This document shows, piece after piece, positions 44,021-56,600 of a stretch of DNA of 64,000 nt. The notes below the pieces were generated by a model. The model was given only the letters and a program-made list of their open reading frames with translations. It ran no database searches and had not been told where the DNA came from. This stretch comes from Mermis nigrescens (Eukaryota > Nematoda > Enoplea > Mermithida > Mermithidae). The stretch lies in NCBI GenBank assembly GCA_036768485.1, contig JAVLUZ010000771.1, positions 1,046,862 through 1,110,861 on the forward strand. The letters are read 5' to 3'. A program made the position numbers and the translations under genes. Within the stretch, counting starts at the first letter, position 1. The number at the start of each line of letters is the position of its first letter.

Positions 44021-44521
44021 TGTAAAATTATCTGTTCTCTCGTTCAGGATAGCCGATCAGTGCCTTTGTATAATATATTAGTGTAGATACATGTTTTTTA
44101 TATATGTTGTTGCGCTTTACGGATTCTATTTACATGACCAAAAATGTAGCTCCTGATGAAGATCAGGAATCTGTTATTGAATGTTTGTCAGCTGTTGATG
44201 TGATATGCTCCATCAGCTTTTTGTGAGAGAATTAATGTTAATTATTTAGCCTTGAGTGTCCTTAGGATTAACAGGCAAGAGATCAGAATAAAATAGTTGG
44301 GTGAACCAAGGTAAATTGGCCTGAGCATGCTTGATATCCATGTGTACATACAATTGTAGATCTGCTGTACAACCTTTCCTGCAAAATATGAGTCAGGAGA
44401 ATTTTCAGGAGAATCAAAATGTTTTCAGGAGAATTGCAGGAGAATTTTTCCCCAATTTTACTTTTGTGCAGGAGAATCTGAATTTTGGGACCTGGCAACA
44501 CTATAACGAGACGTCGGAAAT

Positions 44522-44660
44522 CGGACATTTATGTCCGGTTTTTAGGCTTGGGTCCGGTTTTGTCCGGTCGGAAGTCTTGTCCGTTTTTCGATGTCCGGTT
44601 TTTTAAGCAGATGGTCCCCTTTTGTCCGGTCTTAACATTTTGTCTGAATCTGGTTATTGC
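44522..44660 (+). repeat. Cluster of TTTTGTCCGG motifs (left)
   Basis: At least six TGTCCGG motifs lie in 140 bases. A second cluster in the same direction lies at 46817-46890, next to GAGTTGGCAACACTGG. They may be subterminal repeats of one element, but I could not match its ends. Confidence 0.5.
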
Positions 44661-44721
44661 CATGCTGCATGTTCTTGTTTTTCAACTGCTCACTTTAGGC
44701 AGGCACTACACACCTGGCCAG

Positions 44722-45328
44722 CGGTGTTGCAAGGTTGGCAATTTTCCTTCCATTTTGGCAGTTTCTTGATTTTTTAGAAGTTTTTCACTCCTATGCTTAA
44801 CCACAGGTTGGCACTTTTTTGAGGGGCCTGTGGCAGTTTTTTTGGGCCGCTTCCATATACTTTGTACATGGGATGGCAGTTTTTCTCAAGAATTGTGGCA
44901 GCTTTTAAAAGTTTGACCTGGCAACCAAAGGCGTAGCCAGGATTTTCGCCAGGGGGAACCCGAAAAAATTTTTCATCTAGAAAACCTATAAAAACACGCG
45001 GGGCCCGTTTAATAACCTGTTTTTTGGGCTTTTCGCATCGTTCTACACTATTTAAGCAATAAAAAATATTTTTTGAAATTTTTAACATTTTGACGGAAAA
45101 AATGTTTATGACGCGTGCGAAGCGCTAATTTTTTTGACTTTACCTGCAATAAAACGATAGAAACTGCCAAAATATAGAAGAAATCGGCGCGAAGCGCCGT
45201 ATTTTTCGATTTTACGTCGCAGAACAGCATCATGCAACTATATTGCTCAGTTCCTGAACATGTCAAAATTTTCCCCAGGAGGGGGCTATCCCCCTTCCCC
45301 CCGGGCTACGCCAGTGCTGGCAACACTG
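44722..45328. mobile_element. hAT MITE V with perfect 8-bp TSD, host of U
   Basis: CGGTGTTGCAAGG on the left and CCTGGCAACACTG on the right are flanked by CTGGCCAG at 44714-44721 and 45329-45336. Without U it is about 208 bp. Confidence 0.88.
44926..45316. mobile_element. hAT MITE U with perfect 8-bp TSD, nested in V
   Basis: CAAAGGCGTAGCCAGG on the left and CCGGGCTACGCCAGTG on the right are flanked by CTGGCAAC at 44918-44925 and 45317-45324. The interior carries the GGCGCGAAGCGCC hairpin at 45186-45198. The ends are related to Z (CAGGGGCGTAACCAGG). Confidence 0.92.
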
Positions 45329-45486
45329 CTGGCCAGTGGACTGACTGGCTAGTGGCTAGTCATCCGCATTCCTCCTCAATATCCCTCGACCTCGTTCACC
45401 TGTAACTTCACTACTTACACATTAAGTCAAGTCAAATCGCTTGCTATTCAGTCAGTTCTCACCTCATGTCTGTGTCTTTGTAACGA

Positions 45487-46105
45487 TTGAATTTGTTAGA
45501 TCTTGAAAGACTCGAAACACGGCGTATCTATTTTGACCCTACTTTTGCTTTTAGGATAATTAAGGGACAGTTGCTTTCTGTTTCAGATTTTTTCGAATCT
45601 GCACCTAAGAGGGGTACTAGGTCAAATAACGACATAAAGTTGTGTATTAGAAAATCTCATTTGGATTGTAGAAAGAACGATTTTGCAAACAGGGTGGCTA
45701 GAATTTGGAATACATTGCCGCAATGTATTGTTGACTGCAGAAATTTTAAACAGTTTAGGGTTATGGTTTCAAAGCTTAATTTATTAGAATTTCTTAAGGG
45801 GCGTACGTAAGTGCACTGCCTGTACGCCTTGGCTTTACTTACCAATACACTTTACTTTTTTGCATTTATTTGACAAGTTTCGCTAATTTTTGTTTATTTA
45901 GCTCATCAATTTCACCTGATTTTTATTTTTTGTGTATACCAGTAACCACGTGTCATGCATTAGGTCTTATAGAACGTATAACATTGAATTCTCCCATGTT
46001 GTTCTCATATGCTTCTATTTGCGTGCGCATTTCACATTATTGGGTACGTAAACTGTAATATTCAAAGTAACTCAGCCAGTATATTATTATTATTATTATT
46101 ATTAT
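45487..46105 (+). pseudogene. 5'-truncated CR1/L2 retrotransposon (RT C-terminus, 3' UTR, ATT tail)
   Basis: A 107-codon frame encodes DLERLETRRIYFDPTFAF, then RKNDFANRVARIWNTLPQ, the last part of a CR1/L2-type ORF2, ending in TAA at 45808-45810. About 270 bases of 3' UTR follow, then (ATT)n at 46082-46105 as tail. Truncation at the 5' end is usual for non-LTR insertions. Confidence 0.85.
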
Positions 46106-47390
46106 GGATTCTAAAAAAACCAAGGTAATTGTAGCCTAAAAAACCACTTGTAACCTAAAACAACTAGTGCCGATTTTTATAAAACTTAGTAGGAATGTGC
46201 CTCCTAGAGACCTATACGTGTTGTCCAACCCTTATTTTCTCAAAAGGATAGGATCTCCCTCCAAAAAGTGGAAAAAGTTCGATTTTGACCTAAAAAACCA
46301 CTTTAACCTAAAAGAGACCAATGCTAAGTACATTTAAGCATTATTTTCTTGTAGGGAACGTTGAAGTAACTTGGCTAGAGTTGTTTCTGCAAGTTAAACA
46401 TTGTATTTGTAAAAATAAGAGGATTATTAACAAAAATCAAACAAAAATATTGATTTTTTGTAAGTTTGATTAAATGGAAGGAAATACAGTTAAAAATTGA
46501 TTTTTTTCAAAAAGTCCAATAAACTAATGTTTACTGCAAGCTATGAACATCACATCACACGGATTTTTAAGGTTAGTTTTTTAGGTTACATGGTTTTTAG
46601 TTCTCAATTGGATTTTGCTGGTTTTTTGTATTTTTCACTTTTGATCGAATTCTTTTTCAAGACAAAAGGGATTTATGAAATTGGTTCATTATCGATAAGA
46701 TGGGGCTCTGACTGGAAATTGCTCTGATTACAAAATGCGTTTAAAGTGGTAGATATTTAACTGCAGTAGTTGATTTGAATAAATTTTAGCCGCTTTCTTA
46801 TTTATCAACTGTATACATCATTTGTCCGGTTTTGTCCGGAATTTACCTGTGCTCTTGACCGGTTTTGTCCGGTTTTAAATGTTGGTTTGTCCGGTTGGTC
46901 TTTTTAGAGTTGGCAACACTGGCCGTCCTACCCGAGTAGTTAAACTCTCAGAGTGAGCAGCTTGAACTGTGAAAAATTGAAGAACTTTATTTTTAGATAC
47001 ATTTTAATTGTTGCAAGACGGTGTGAAAAGTCCAAAAAAGGCATTATTTCTCATTTAGGACGCATTTGTATGCGTTTTTGTCGACTTAGAAGGAATTCGT
47101 ATTCCCGTCTCTATTGGGAAAAATCCTGGCTACACCTATCGTAGGTACATTCGGTCCGATCACTGTTGCATGCTCAATCTTTATATTTTGTAAAAGAGGA
47201 GTTTTTGAAGATGCCCAGTAATGTTAGCACCATTTCTTTTTGCAAATGCATAAAACTTGACAGCCTATTAATACCATATTATTAATCTTGTTTTGTAATA
47301 TGTAATATGACATTCAGCTGACATCTTATTGGTACCTACGTTGTTTTGCAATTTGGTTCATCGCATGCTTTTGCTATCCAACCATACTGG
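46106..47390. other. Intergenic stretch upstream of the S9 peptidase
   Basis: It contains repeats of CCTAAAAAACCACTT (46130-46320), the second TTTTGTCCGG cluster (46817-46890) and a solo A-type end, CGGTCCGATCACTG at 47152-47165. No gene was recognised. No clear promoter element was seen before 47391. Confidence 0.6.
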
Positions 47391-47528
47391 ATGCTAATAA
47401 GGCGGCAGGTTATTCACTGCGTAAGCTGGCTTCTTGTTCCTCCTGCTCATTTCAATAACATACTTTACATCTCTCGAAGGTTTCCTAACTTAAGTTCGAC
47501 TGCAGTAGCTCACAGAACATACAGAATC

Positions 47529-47652
47529 ATGTCTGCGGAAAAGGTTGATTCACCTTATGGGACGTGGCAGTCACCAATAACTAGCAGCTTACTAACAGCT
47601 GATTGCAGAAAAATCGAAGAAGTGCAACTTGATCCAACTGAAAAAGGGAAAG
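47529..47652 (+). CDS. S9 peptidase exon 1
   Basis: It starts at [14 protein letters not shown] and ends at a G/GTACAT donor in phase 1. I chose this ATG because the conserved PYGTWQSPI block follows within ten residues; the alternative ATG at 47391 is in frame. Confidence 0.85.
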
Positions 47653-50600
47653 GTACATATGCATACGTAACCTACTAAGAAATATCTCTCTGTAATAAAT
47701 TGACTACAACCAATTACCATGCATAAAACACGTTTTAAGTAATATAAGTATCACAGGTGGCATTCAAACCTTGTTTTTAGCTTCGTTGCATTGCAATTAT
47801 GCAAATTGTTTTTCATAATGACGCGGAAAAGTCTGATGAGAATTTATGCATTGAACAATCTTGTACCTATTTTAAGTGCAGCTACTGTACTGAAAATTCC
47901 GCTTTTTATTATTCTAACCACAAAATCTGTGGTATTTTTACTAGTAAATTTACGTGCAAGATAATATTTTTGCTGTAATATGCATACATTGTGGAAAAAT
48001 GTTGGAACCATTTATGATTCGTTGAAATGGAAGGCTCTTTTAAATTGAAACCGTCTGCTATTATCTTGCAAACCAAAGATTTTTTACATTCTTAATTTTT
48101 CAACGCATCAGCAGCGAGAGGGTTTAATCCTCCCTCTCTTCTCCAACGCTCATTATGCTGGAATAGGTTTCTCACCATTTTACCACTGGAGCGTTTTTGG
48201 GGCCATTTCATTCTGGATTGATTTAGCTTTATTTTTTGTCAGAAATGTAGCAGTTCAATATTTTTGGAGAGTTAGTCGCTTATTCTTAGGTTGGAGAGGT
48301 AAATGACCGTCAATTTTTGACCTAAAATAGTAGAAAACGCACCTAAAAATGGCCAAAAACGCGAGGTTTTAACAACGAGCGGCGGTAAAACCTTTTTGGC
48401 TTTTTAAACGATAAATTTTGGGACCATCCCCCTGCTACATGTAAACCTTTAGCTCCCTGCATCTCCGCTGATCCCCAGACCGGCCTCCTAGAGCACTTGG
48501 CGTGGTCACGCAAAATGTAAAATATAATTATGTTTTTTCTTGTATGTTCCATTGCATTTAAGCCACTTTAAAATCTGCAATGGTACGTTAAGGTATTGTG
48601 TATTGGAGTGAGGGTCGGCCTTGGGAAGCGGGACGCAGTGTCATTTGTTCTCGCATAATTGGCGGAAAAACATTGGAATGGACCCCAGCAAATTTTAACG
48701 TTAGGACGCAAGTACATGAATACGGTGGTGGTGCATTTTTCGTACACAACGGTGTAATTTATTTCTCAAACCGAACTGACCGTCGCTTGTATAAACAAGA
48801 AGCTTACAATAAAGCACCAGCGGCTGTTACTGACGCATCCGAAAATTACTATTACGCAGATGGTTGTTTCAGTAATGTGAGTCTTTATCATACATGATCT
48901 TGTGGGAGGGGCCCAAGCACAACCCACAGAAATTTTTAACCCCCCCCAGAATTCGCGATTTTTAAAAAATTTTCAGAAAATTGTATAGTAGATTCACTTT
49001 TAAGATTTTTCCGCTATTGCTCAAAAGTGTCACGTTTTCGGCGATTCGCGCCATATACTCATTTTTTGAACCTATATTTTATTAAATTAAATTGGCATTT
49101 TTTGGTATTTTTCCGGAATTTTCTTGTGTTTTTTAGCTCTATAAAGATAGAGAATTGTCAGAAACGCTGCAAAACGATGTTTTTGACGCGTACTCACTAG
49201 GGATGTTCCGGTTCCTGGTTTTTCAAAAAAATCGGTTCCGGTTCCGGTTCTTGGAAAACAAGAATTTCGGTTCCGGTTCCGGTTCTTGCGTAAGTTGGAA
49301 CCGTCGGTTCCGGTTCCGGTTCCGGTTCTTCAACTAGAGAACCGTCGGTTCCGGTTCCGGTTCTCGGTTCCTGTGTTAAAGTATGTACGCTCTTGAAAGC
49401 TTGACTTCACCGGAACATGTGACGATGTAATTGAAAGATAAATTATTAAGGAAGTCGTTTCTATCTGGCAACTGCACGTTCAAATAAATTTGTACGTCTA
49501 GTTGACAATTTACTTATAAATCACTGAATATTATCTGTGTTTCTTAATTGGAGGCTTATACGAAATCGAAATGCTTAATTCATGACGAAAGATCTGCTGC
49601 AATGGTGGAAAGAGAAGTCGAAGAATTTGCCGATTCTCGCGTTTATAGCTAAGCAGTATCTTGCAGCCAGTGGCGGATCTAGGATTTTCCTAAGGGGGCA
49701 GTATCCCAACTTTTCCAAAAACAGTCGAAAATAGGTCCAAAAATTTGCCCTAAACGCGCGAAACAGCGTTTTTTTCGGCGTTTTACAATGTATACCTTTA
49801 CATTAAATCACTTTTGACGCAATATTTTTCTTAAAATTTTAAAATTTTCGACAGTTTTGTGCTAAAAATCACTAAAATTCTTTGACTTTATCAGAATTCT
49901 GGCGCGAAGCAGTTTTTCTTGTACAAGGTCCGTTTGACATTTACAAAGATGATGCCCAAAAGTCTTTGTACATTGTGTACACACAAATTTTTGGGTTCTA
50001 TAATATGATACAGTAGCGATTTTAGTGTGGTAAAAACAGAGTTGTTCGACTTTTGGTAGTGAATTTCAGCTAATTTATGGGTCTCTAAGGGCAAAAATCA
50101 CTAAGAATCGTCTTAAAACGGCGCGAAGCGCCTAAAAATTTGGAATTTTTTCCTTTCGAAATGCAGTTTCTGCCATTATAAAGATGAATAGAGCACACAA
50201 TCAGTCATTTTAACGCGAAGCGCCGTAAATTTCTGCGAATTTTAGACCTTTTTAGTAATTTTTGTCTCTCCAAAAATCTTCTTACATGTTCAAAGATGGT
50301 CCCAAAAGTCTTTGCACATCGAGAAAAATCTTTGCCGAATACAAAAAGCGTGGCGCGAAGCGCCGGAAATTTTGTGAGATTAAGACGGACAGACATCAAG
50401 AAGCATGATTTACAGCTTGATTTACTGTATTTATAGCATTTGATGCGAAACATCGAAATTTTTAATTGAAAATAGAAGAAAACTATGCAAAAATAGCTTT
50501 TTCTGCTGCTAAAATTGTTTTGAAACCTACATGAATAGAAAATGGCTTCCAGGTGGCCAAGAAAGTAAATGAATGTCAGAAATTATGGTCACTGAGGGCC

Positions 50601-53600
50601 AAAAAATAATTGCAAATTGTATATCCATTCTTTATCTCGCCAAATATTTTTGGCAAATGGGGGCGGCCCCCCCGGCCCCTTAGATTCAACCCTGCTTGCA
50701 GCGCCAGCTACAAGCTTTCCATCGAAACAGCTGTTCAGTTGCACTGAAATCATTTACGACCCTCTCAGAAACAGGCTACATGGCGAAAAAGCAGAACGAC
50801 TGTTATTTTTAAAATATAATTTACCCGGAACAATACTAAGTTTTAGTCTGTAAACTTTTGGGTAATAATAGGTTGAATTGCTGCTTCATGTCTTCACTAA
50901 ATTTTTTGAAGTTCAATTTTTAACTCTAATTTTAAAAAACCGATAACCGACTCCAAAAAGATCGGTTCCGGTTCCGGTTCTTAGAAAATCAAAAAATCGG
51001 TTCCGGTTCCGGTTCTTAGAATATCAAAAAATCGGTTCTCGGTTCCGGTTCCGGTTCCAAAAAATGGTCGGTTCCAGCCGGTTCCGGTTCCGGTTAACCG
51101 GCACATCCCTAGTACTCACTCACTCGCTGTTTTTGAGGCCAAAAAAGGCACCTCAAAATTTCATCGCCCCCCTGAATTCTTATGCTCTGTATGTCCGGTC
51201 TTTATTCTTTAGTAGGTAAGAGAATTTTTACGCTCGTTGAAAACGTTCATTTGAATGAATTAGCTTAGCTAAATGCATAAATGCATTAACATAATAACGA
51301 CATCGTAGTGAGATATTTGCTTGATCAACTTGGAACTATCTGCGTATTCTTCTATTACAAATTGTTTCAGTTTTATGACTAACGTTTTCTTTTTATTGTG
51401 GTTCTTGTGTTATGTATGATTGATTATTTGTTTTTTGATTATACGAATAGATTGATACTCCTGGAAATTTACCTTGTTCTACATTCTGTAAGTAGACAAG
51501 GGGGATATAATTTAATAGTTTATTGAATAATAAATGTTAGGATAATAGGTTCATGTCATAGGTGTACAATATAGGTGCGCGAGGTCTAACTTTAAGAGGG
51601 TGTGGAAATCAAAATTGGTAGATAGCTAAGTGCTTCGTAAAAACGGTTAAAAAGCCTTTTTCCGCTCTAAAAATTAGCTGTTTAGCTTTTTGGGCTCATA
51701 AAGCTAGCTATACAGCCTTTTTGTACTCACAAATATAGCTATATAACCTCTGTGGACTAAAAATAGCTATTTAGCCCTTTTTGAAGTCAAGAAATTAGCT
51801 ATATATTCTTTTGAAACTCAGAAAAGACAACAACGTAGCATTTCTGAGCTCACACGGTATGTTCCTCAGTCCAAAAAGGCTATATATCTAATTTTCTGAG
51901 CCCAAAAAGGATATATAGCAATGCTTTTTTCGGCCAAAATGACTGCACAGCTATCAGTTTTTACAGAGCTCAGCTCAGGGGCAGTAATACCCACCTCTCA
52001 TCCCCCATGCTCTTGTATGGTGCACAAGGTCAGAGTCGGAAGGGGGGGGGGGGGTGAGATCCCAAAAATCCGAAACATTAAATTTAACATTCACGATTTT
52101 TTTTGCTGTTTTAACGATCAAAATAGTCAAAATAGCCTATAAAACGCTTTTTCGTGGTAATATCGCATTTTAAAAGCATTTTTAGTCCATTTCGACTGCA
52201 TAATATCATTTTTAACGCTAACAAATGCAAAAATTCATCAATTTTGGGCGCTTTTTGAGTAAAAAGTACTTAAAAGTACTAATCTAGCGCGAAGCGCCAA
52301 AAATTTCCTTGACGTTTTTATTGCTTTTGACCTCAAAAATGATGCGTAAAACGTTCTATCAGCTCAAAGTCGCCGGACAGTACCTCTCCTTTCATGTGTA
52401 TGTATGGTTCATGTGGAATTTAGACTCTTAGTTTTTATAAAATTCTAACAGCTATAAATTTTGATTAACTGATCACTTGAAGTATGAATCGGAGAAAATG
52501 CCAAATCTTGGCTCATTATTTCTTACGGAATTTGAATTAGAAGTGGACCGGTGCCCCTTTTTCTGCCGGTGCCGGTCCTAATATAGTGTCATACTTGTGT
52601 ATGAGAATATATTTAAGGGGTTTAAGTGACGATAATGCAACCATGTTTCGTAATGCGCATATGTACATATATATGTACGAGTATATAGTTGATATATAAT
52701 GTAAGATCCATCAGCTTTTGCCATAAACTTTCTCTTATTATCATTTCACCGCACATTAATGATGTAAAGCATGAAAATTCTGAGGACGGGCTAGTCTGCA
52801 AATTTTTTCGATACTACCTTTTGTTGAGCATAAAAGGATGGGCTCTAAAAACACAATTTTGACGTTTCTTACTGAATTTTCTCATTAAAATAATAGATCA
52901 ATCAATTTTCGAAAAATTCCGATGGAATTTAACGATGCAGGTACAAAATGACTATTCAGAGCGAAGAAGGATTGAAAAAATTAATGCGTTAGAGCCAACA
53001 GATCAGTGAAAAGCATGGAACGTCATATTTTCTAACGCTTTTTAAAATCAAAACTTCTGCAGGAATCAGTTTCATTCTCCCAGGGTTCAGCTAACAACTA
53101 ATATTCTCCAGGAGTCAGCGCCTTGAAGTACTTCCCAAGAAACATGTTCGCTTGTTACCATGCACGTCGGTATTCTGCCGACTCCAATTGCTAATAACGC
53201 CTACTTTAGAGTTCAAATAATCATACTTTTGTTTTCAAGAAATATATAAATAATTGGATAATGTTCTATCGTGTCAAACAGCCAAATTTTTGCTTTAGTT
53301 TCGCAATATTTTACGACTTGCGTCCAGGATGAGTTAAAATCTTAGTGCATCCACGGCAACATAATTCAACATTAGAGAAAACGCTAAATTGGGAAGCTTT
53401 TTAGTAAATAAAGACAAGATAATTGGCTGAAATCATCTTCTGCATCATTACTTGGCACCGGCACCGGTGACAAGCTGGCACCGGCCCGGTGCCGGTGCCA
53501 GTCCCATCCCTATTTTGAATTGCGCAAGACCACTTGATATCCAAAATTAGGGTATGTAGGTTTACACTTTGTTCAACATTCGGATGACTCACCCATCGCT

Positions 53601-56600
53601 TTTCTGGTTTCGCTCACCACTTATTGCCCTATGAGCAGATATGCACAGCATGGGAATTCTGTGGGATGGGGGAGGAATGGAATTTCGAAATGCTTTTCGG
53701 GTTCAAAAATGATGAGTACTCGTCGAAAATATCGTTTTTCGGCGTTTCTGACGATGCTGTATCTTTCTAGATCATAAAAACACAAGAAAATTTCGAAAAC
53801 ATCAGAAAATTTGACCAAATTGAACAAAATATAGTAAAAAGAAATGAGTATGTGATGCGAAGCGCCGGAAGTTTGGGAATTCTGGGGAATCATAAAGTGC
53901 CTTTTTTGGGCCCAAAAATGTAGGTACGCGCCAAAAATATCGTTTTTCATCGTTTCTGACGATGCTCTATTTTTCTAGAGCATGAAAACAGAAATAATTT
54001 CGAAAAAAGTCGAACAAATCGAATAAAATATAGTCAAAACGTGAGTATAATGGCGTGAAGCGGCGAAAATTTGGCACTTTTGAGCGAATAGATACCTAAA
54101 AACGCTTAAAAAGCACATTTTCTTTGAATTTTTAGAAAATTTTTGGGAACTTTCGAAGAATGGAGGTGAAAAAACTTTTGCGAAGGGGAGAGAATTTTTC
54201 TGGGGGTGAACCCACCCTTAAGATCATGTATGGAGATAGCTAAAAACGCTTAAAACAGCGCCTTTTCTACGATTTTTCGGAAACTTGGAAACTTTAGGAA
54301 AACCGCGAATTCTGGGGTAAGGGAAATTAAAAAGTTTTTGGAAAGGGGGTTGAACCCGCTTTTCCCCAGATCATGTATGAGTAGGCTATGAGCAGGCCCG
54401 TATCCAGGATTCAATCAAGGGGGGGGTTGGCGGACCCAACTTAAATTAGTCTATATCTCGGAAAATAAAATTCGTCAAAATAGCTCGCAAGAAGCGTATT
54501 TTCGACGTTTTACGACATTCTCTACCCATTAAGATCGTGAAATTTGAACTTTTTGCAAAAAAATTTTTTTTCTCACTCAAAAGGCTATAAAAAGTCATTT
54601 GTTCGTCGCGCTTGGGCCAAAATTATGAAAAATACTGCACATTTGGCGCGAAGCGTCGAAAATTTGAAGAATTTACGGCAAAGGTGCAATTTTCCCATCT
54701 TTACTTGCATTATCTCACCTTTCAAAATTATTTTTTCGGCCCTGGGAGAGAGTGCCTCCTTCCGCTCTCTTAAATTCGGCTCTAATTTAATTGGCCAGCG
54801 TTTGAATTTCAGGGCTTCGTGTATTGCATCAGAGAAGATCGTTCTAAGACAAGCTGTGAACCTACCAATACGATCGTATCTATCAATGTCCAGACTGGTG
54901 CTCAGACAGTCATAGTAATTATATTTTTTAGATGACTATCAACTTTTTTGGCAAACTACGTTCTCCTGCCTATTGTGTAAATATTTAGATAGAAGGCGCG
55001 GATTTCTACTCCTCCCCAAAGGTATCTCCTGATGCTTCAATTTTGATGTGGATGCAGTGGAAACATCCGAATATGGTAAGTAAGTGCCTAGTAGATATTT
55101 ATACTAACTATTGAAGCTTGATTTTATTTTGTCCTTCTCTGGATTTCAATCCCCGAAATATGGAATTTACGGGCCTTGAATTTGAATTTGAACGAGTCGC
55201 ACATTTTTGCGAAAATGTTTTTCGTACGAAAAGAAATTATTTAGCGATGTTCTGCCTCACACATACACACCGGGGGAGGGTATCCCCCTAACACGACTTT
55301 TTAAACGCTTACCCCCTCAGGCCATTTGCGAACCAAAACCTATTGTTGGAATTATGAAAGAGCGCCAAACGATGCCCAGCCGTATAATCTGAAGTATTTT
55401 GTGTAGTAACTCTGTTCATTCATTCAATCAGACACTTTTTGTCCATTATTCTGTCCACATTTGATAGTCCAAGTTATTCCATCGGCATTTGTTTTCATGC
55501 AAATTTAATCACAAATATTCAAGAGTAAAATGCAAGGAATGAAAGCATTTTTATGGGTTGTGACGGGGGTAGGGAGGGGGTAAAACACGGCAAAATCATC
55601 TAAAAAAATCAACATTAATTCATCATTTTAGCGCCATAATTAGCCATAGAAATTAATATCTACCCATTTCCGCACAAGGAAACTCGGTTTACCCCCCCCA
55701 GATCTCTTGACGTCCTGCCTAATTTAGGCTATTTCAATATGCATATGCTAAATTACATTAGTTATATCCTTATGTGTTGCGCTGGTAGAAAGTTTGCTAT
55801 GTAATAAAAGTAAGAAATAATAAAATTGAAAAATATCTTTTTCCTAAATGCGAGTAAGATTGATGCCAAAAGCACTTACATAACTGATCTAATTTCACAA
55901 GAAAGTATATGCTGGGGGTCCACTTTGTTGAATGAAAAGCAATCTTATTTTTGACAATGACATGAAAAAATTTTGCGTGAAATGCGGTGACGGTGAAAGA
56001 AATTTTATGGAATGAGACGGCTAAGCTTTAGTTGGTATTCCCACAAACCCATTCTATAGGCAGCAAAGCATGGAAATTCCGTGGGTTGTAAGCAAAAAAT
56101 TTTAAAGTGTCTTTTTAGGCTCTAAACGTTGGGTATGCTGACATTTCTGATGATGCTCTTTCTTTCTAGAACACAAAAACATAAAACATTCCGAAAAAAA
56201 CATGAAAGACCGTGTAAGTTGAATAAAATATAATAATAATGAGTATATGGCGCGAATCGCCGAAAATTTGTTCCCTTTGAGCTAAAGAATCGCTAAGAAC
56301 AATGTTCGTTCTATAATTTTTTTAAATCATAAATAATGGGATGAAAAAATTTCTGGAGAGTGAAAACCTTAGGGTGTTGAAACCCCTCCTCTCCCAAAGC
56401 CTCCCTAAGATCACGTATAGTCACAGAATGTATGTTTGAATGCGCAATTAACGCATTTAACACTTAATATTTATTCAAGCCATGGGATGACACCGAAATT
56501 TGTACGGCTAATCTCTCTGAAAATGGCACAGTGCAACCGGGCAGTGAAAGAAAGGTAAGCTTAGCATAAAATTGTATAATGCTAGCAGTATGGTGAGGTG

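Larger units (their letters stand above)
41755..44506. mobile_element. M2, second copy of repeat M
   Basis: Its left edge starts at TTAACCTTCTTACTGTACTT, matching M1 at about 26310. Its right terminus is GGGACCTGGCAACACTA, the inverse of the M1-type end (CAGGGTTGCCAGG). It carries N1 and T2. The AGGAGAAT-rich tip present in M1 is seen here only at the right end (44390-44480). Confidence 0.65.
49588..50853 (+). pseudogene. hAT transposase C-terminal fragment, split by E
   Basis: [19 protein letters not shown] and KQYLAA end at 49667, and after E the frame resumes as [20 protein letters not shown], then [17 protein letters not shown]. The WW, the P-x-T-S..E/Q-x-x-FS block and the LLFLKYNL end are the classic hAT C-terminal motifs. 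The insertion point is between YLAA and PATS. Confidence 0.9.
49198..51111 (+). mobile_element. hAT element F with perfect 8-bp TSD
   Basis: TAGGGATGTTCCGGTTCC on the left and GGTTAACCGGCACATCCCTA on the right are flanked by GTACTCAC at 49190-49197 and 51112-51119. Arrays of GGTTCC/TTCCGG lie inside both ends (49208-49370, 50960-51098). Without E it is about 880 bp and holds the C-terminal part of a hAT transposase. Confidence 0.95.
48890..51190 (-). mobile_element. G-family MITE hosting a four-layer nest
   Basis: CATGATCTTGTGGGAGGGG on the left and CCCCCCTGAATTCTTATGCT on the right match G copies (compare 62838-63235). The interior GACGCGTAC..CTCACT site is split by F. Confidence 0.7.

Noticed and set aside
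44522..46917. One large transposon bounded by the two TTTTGTCCGG clusters
   Set aside because: The clusters run in the same direction and no inverse ends or duplication could be matched.
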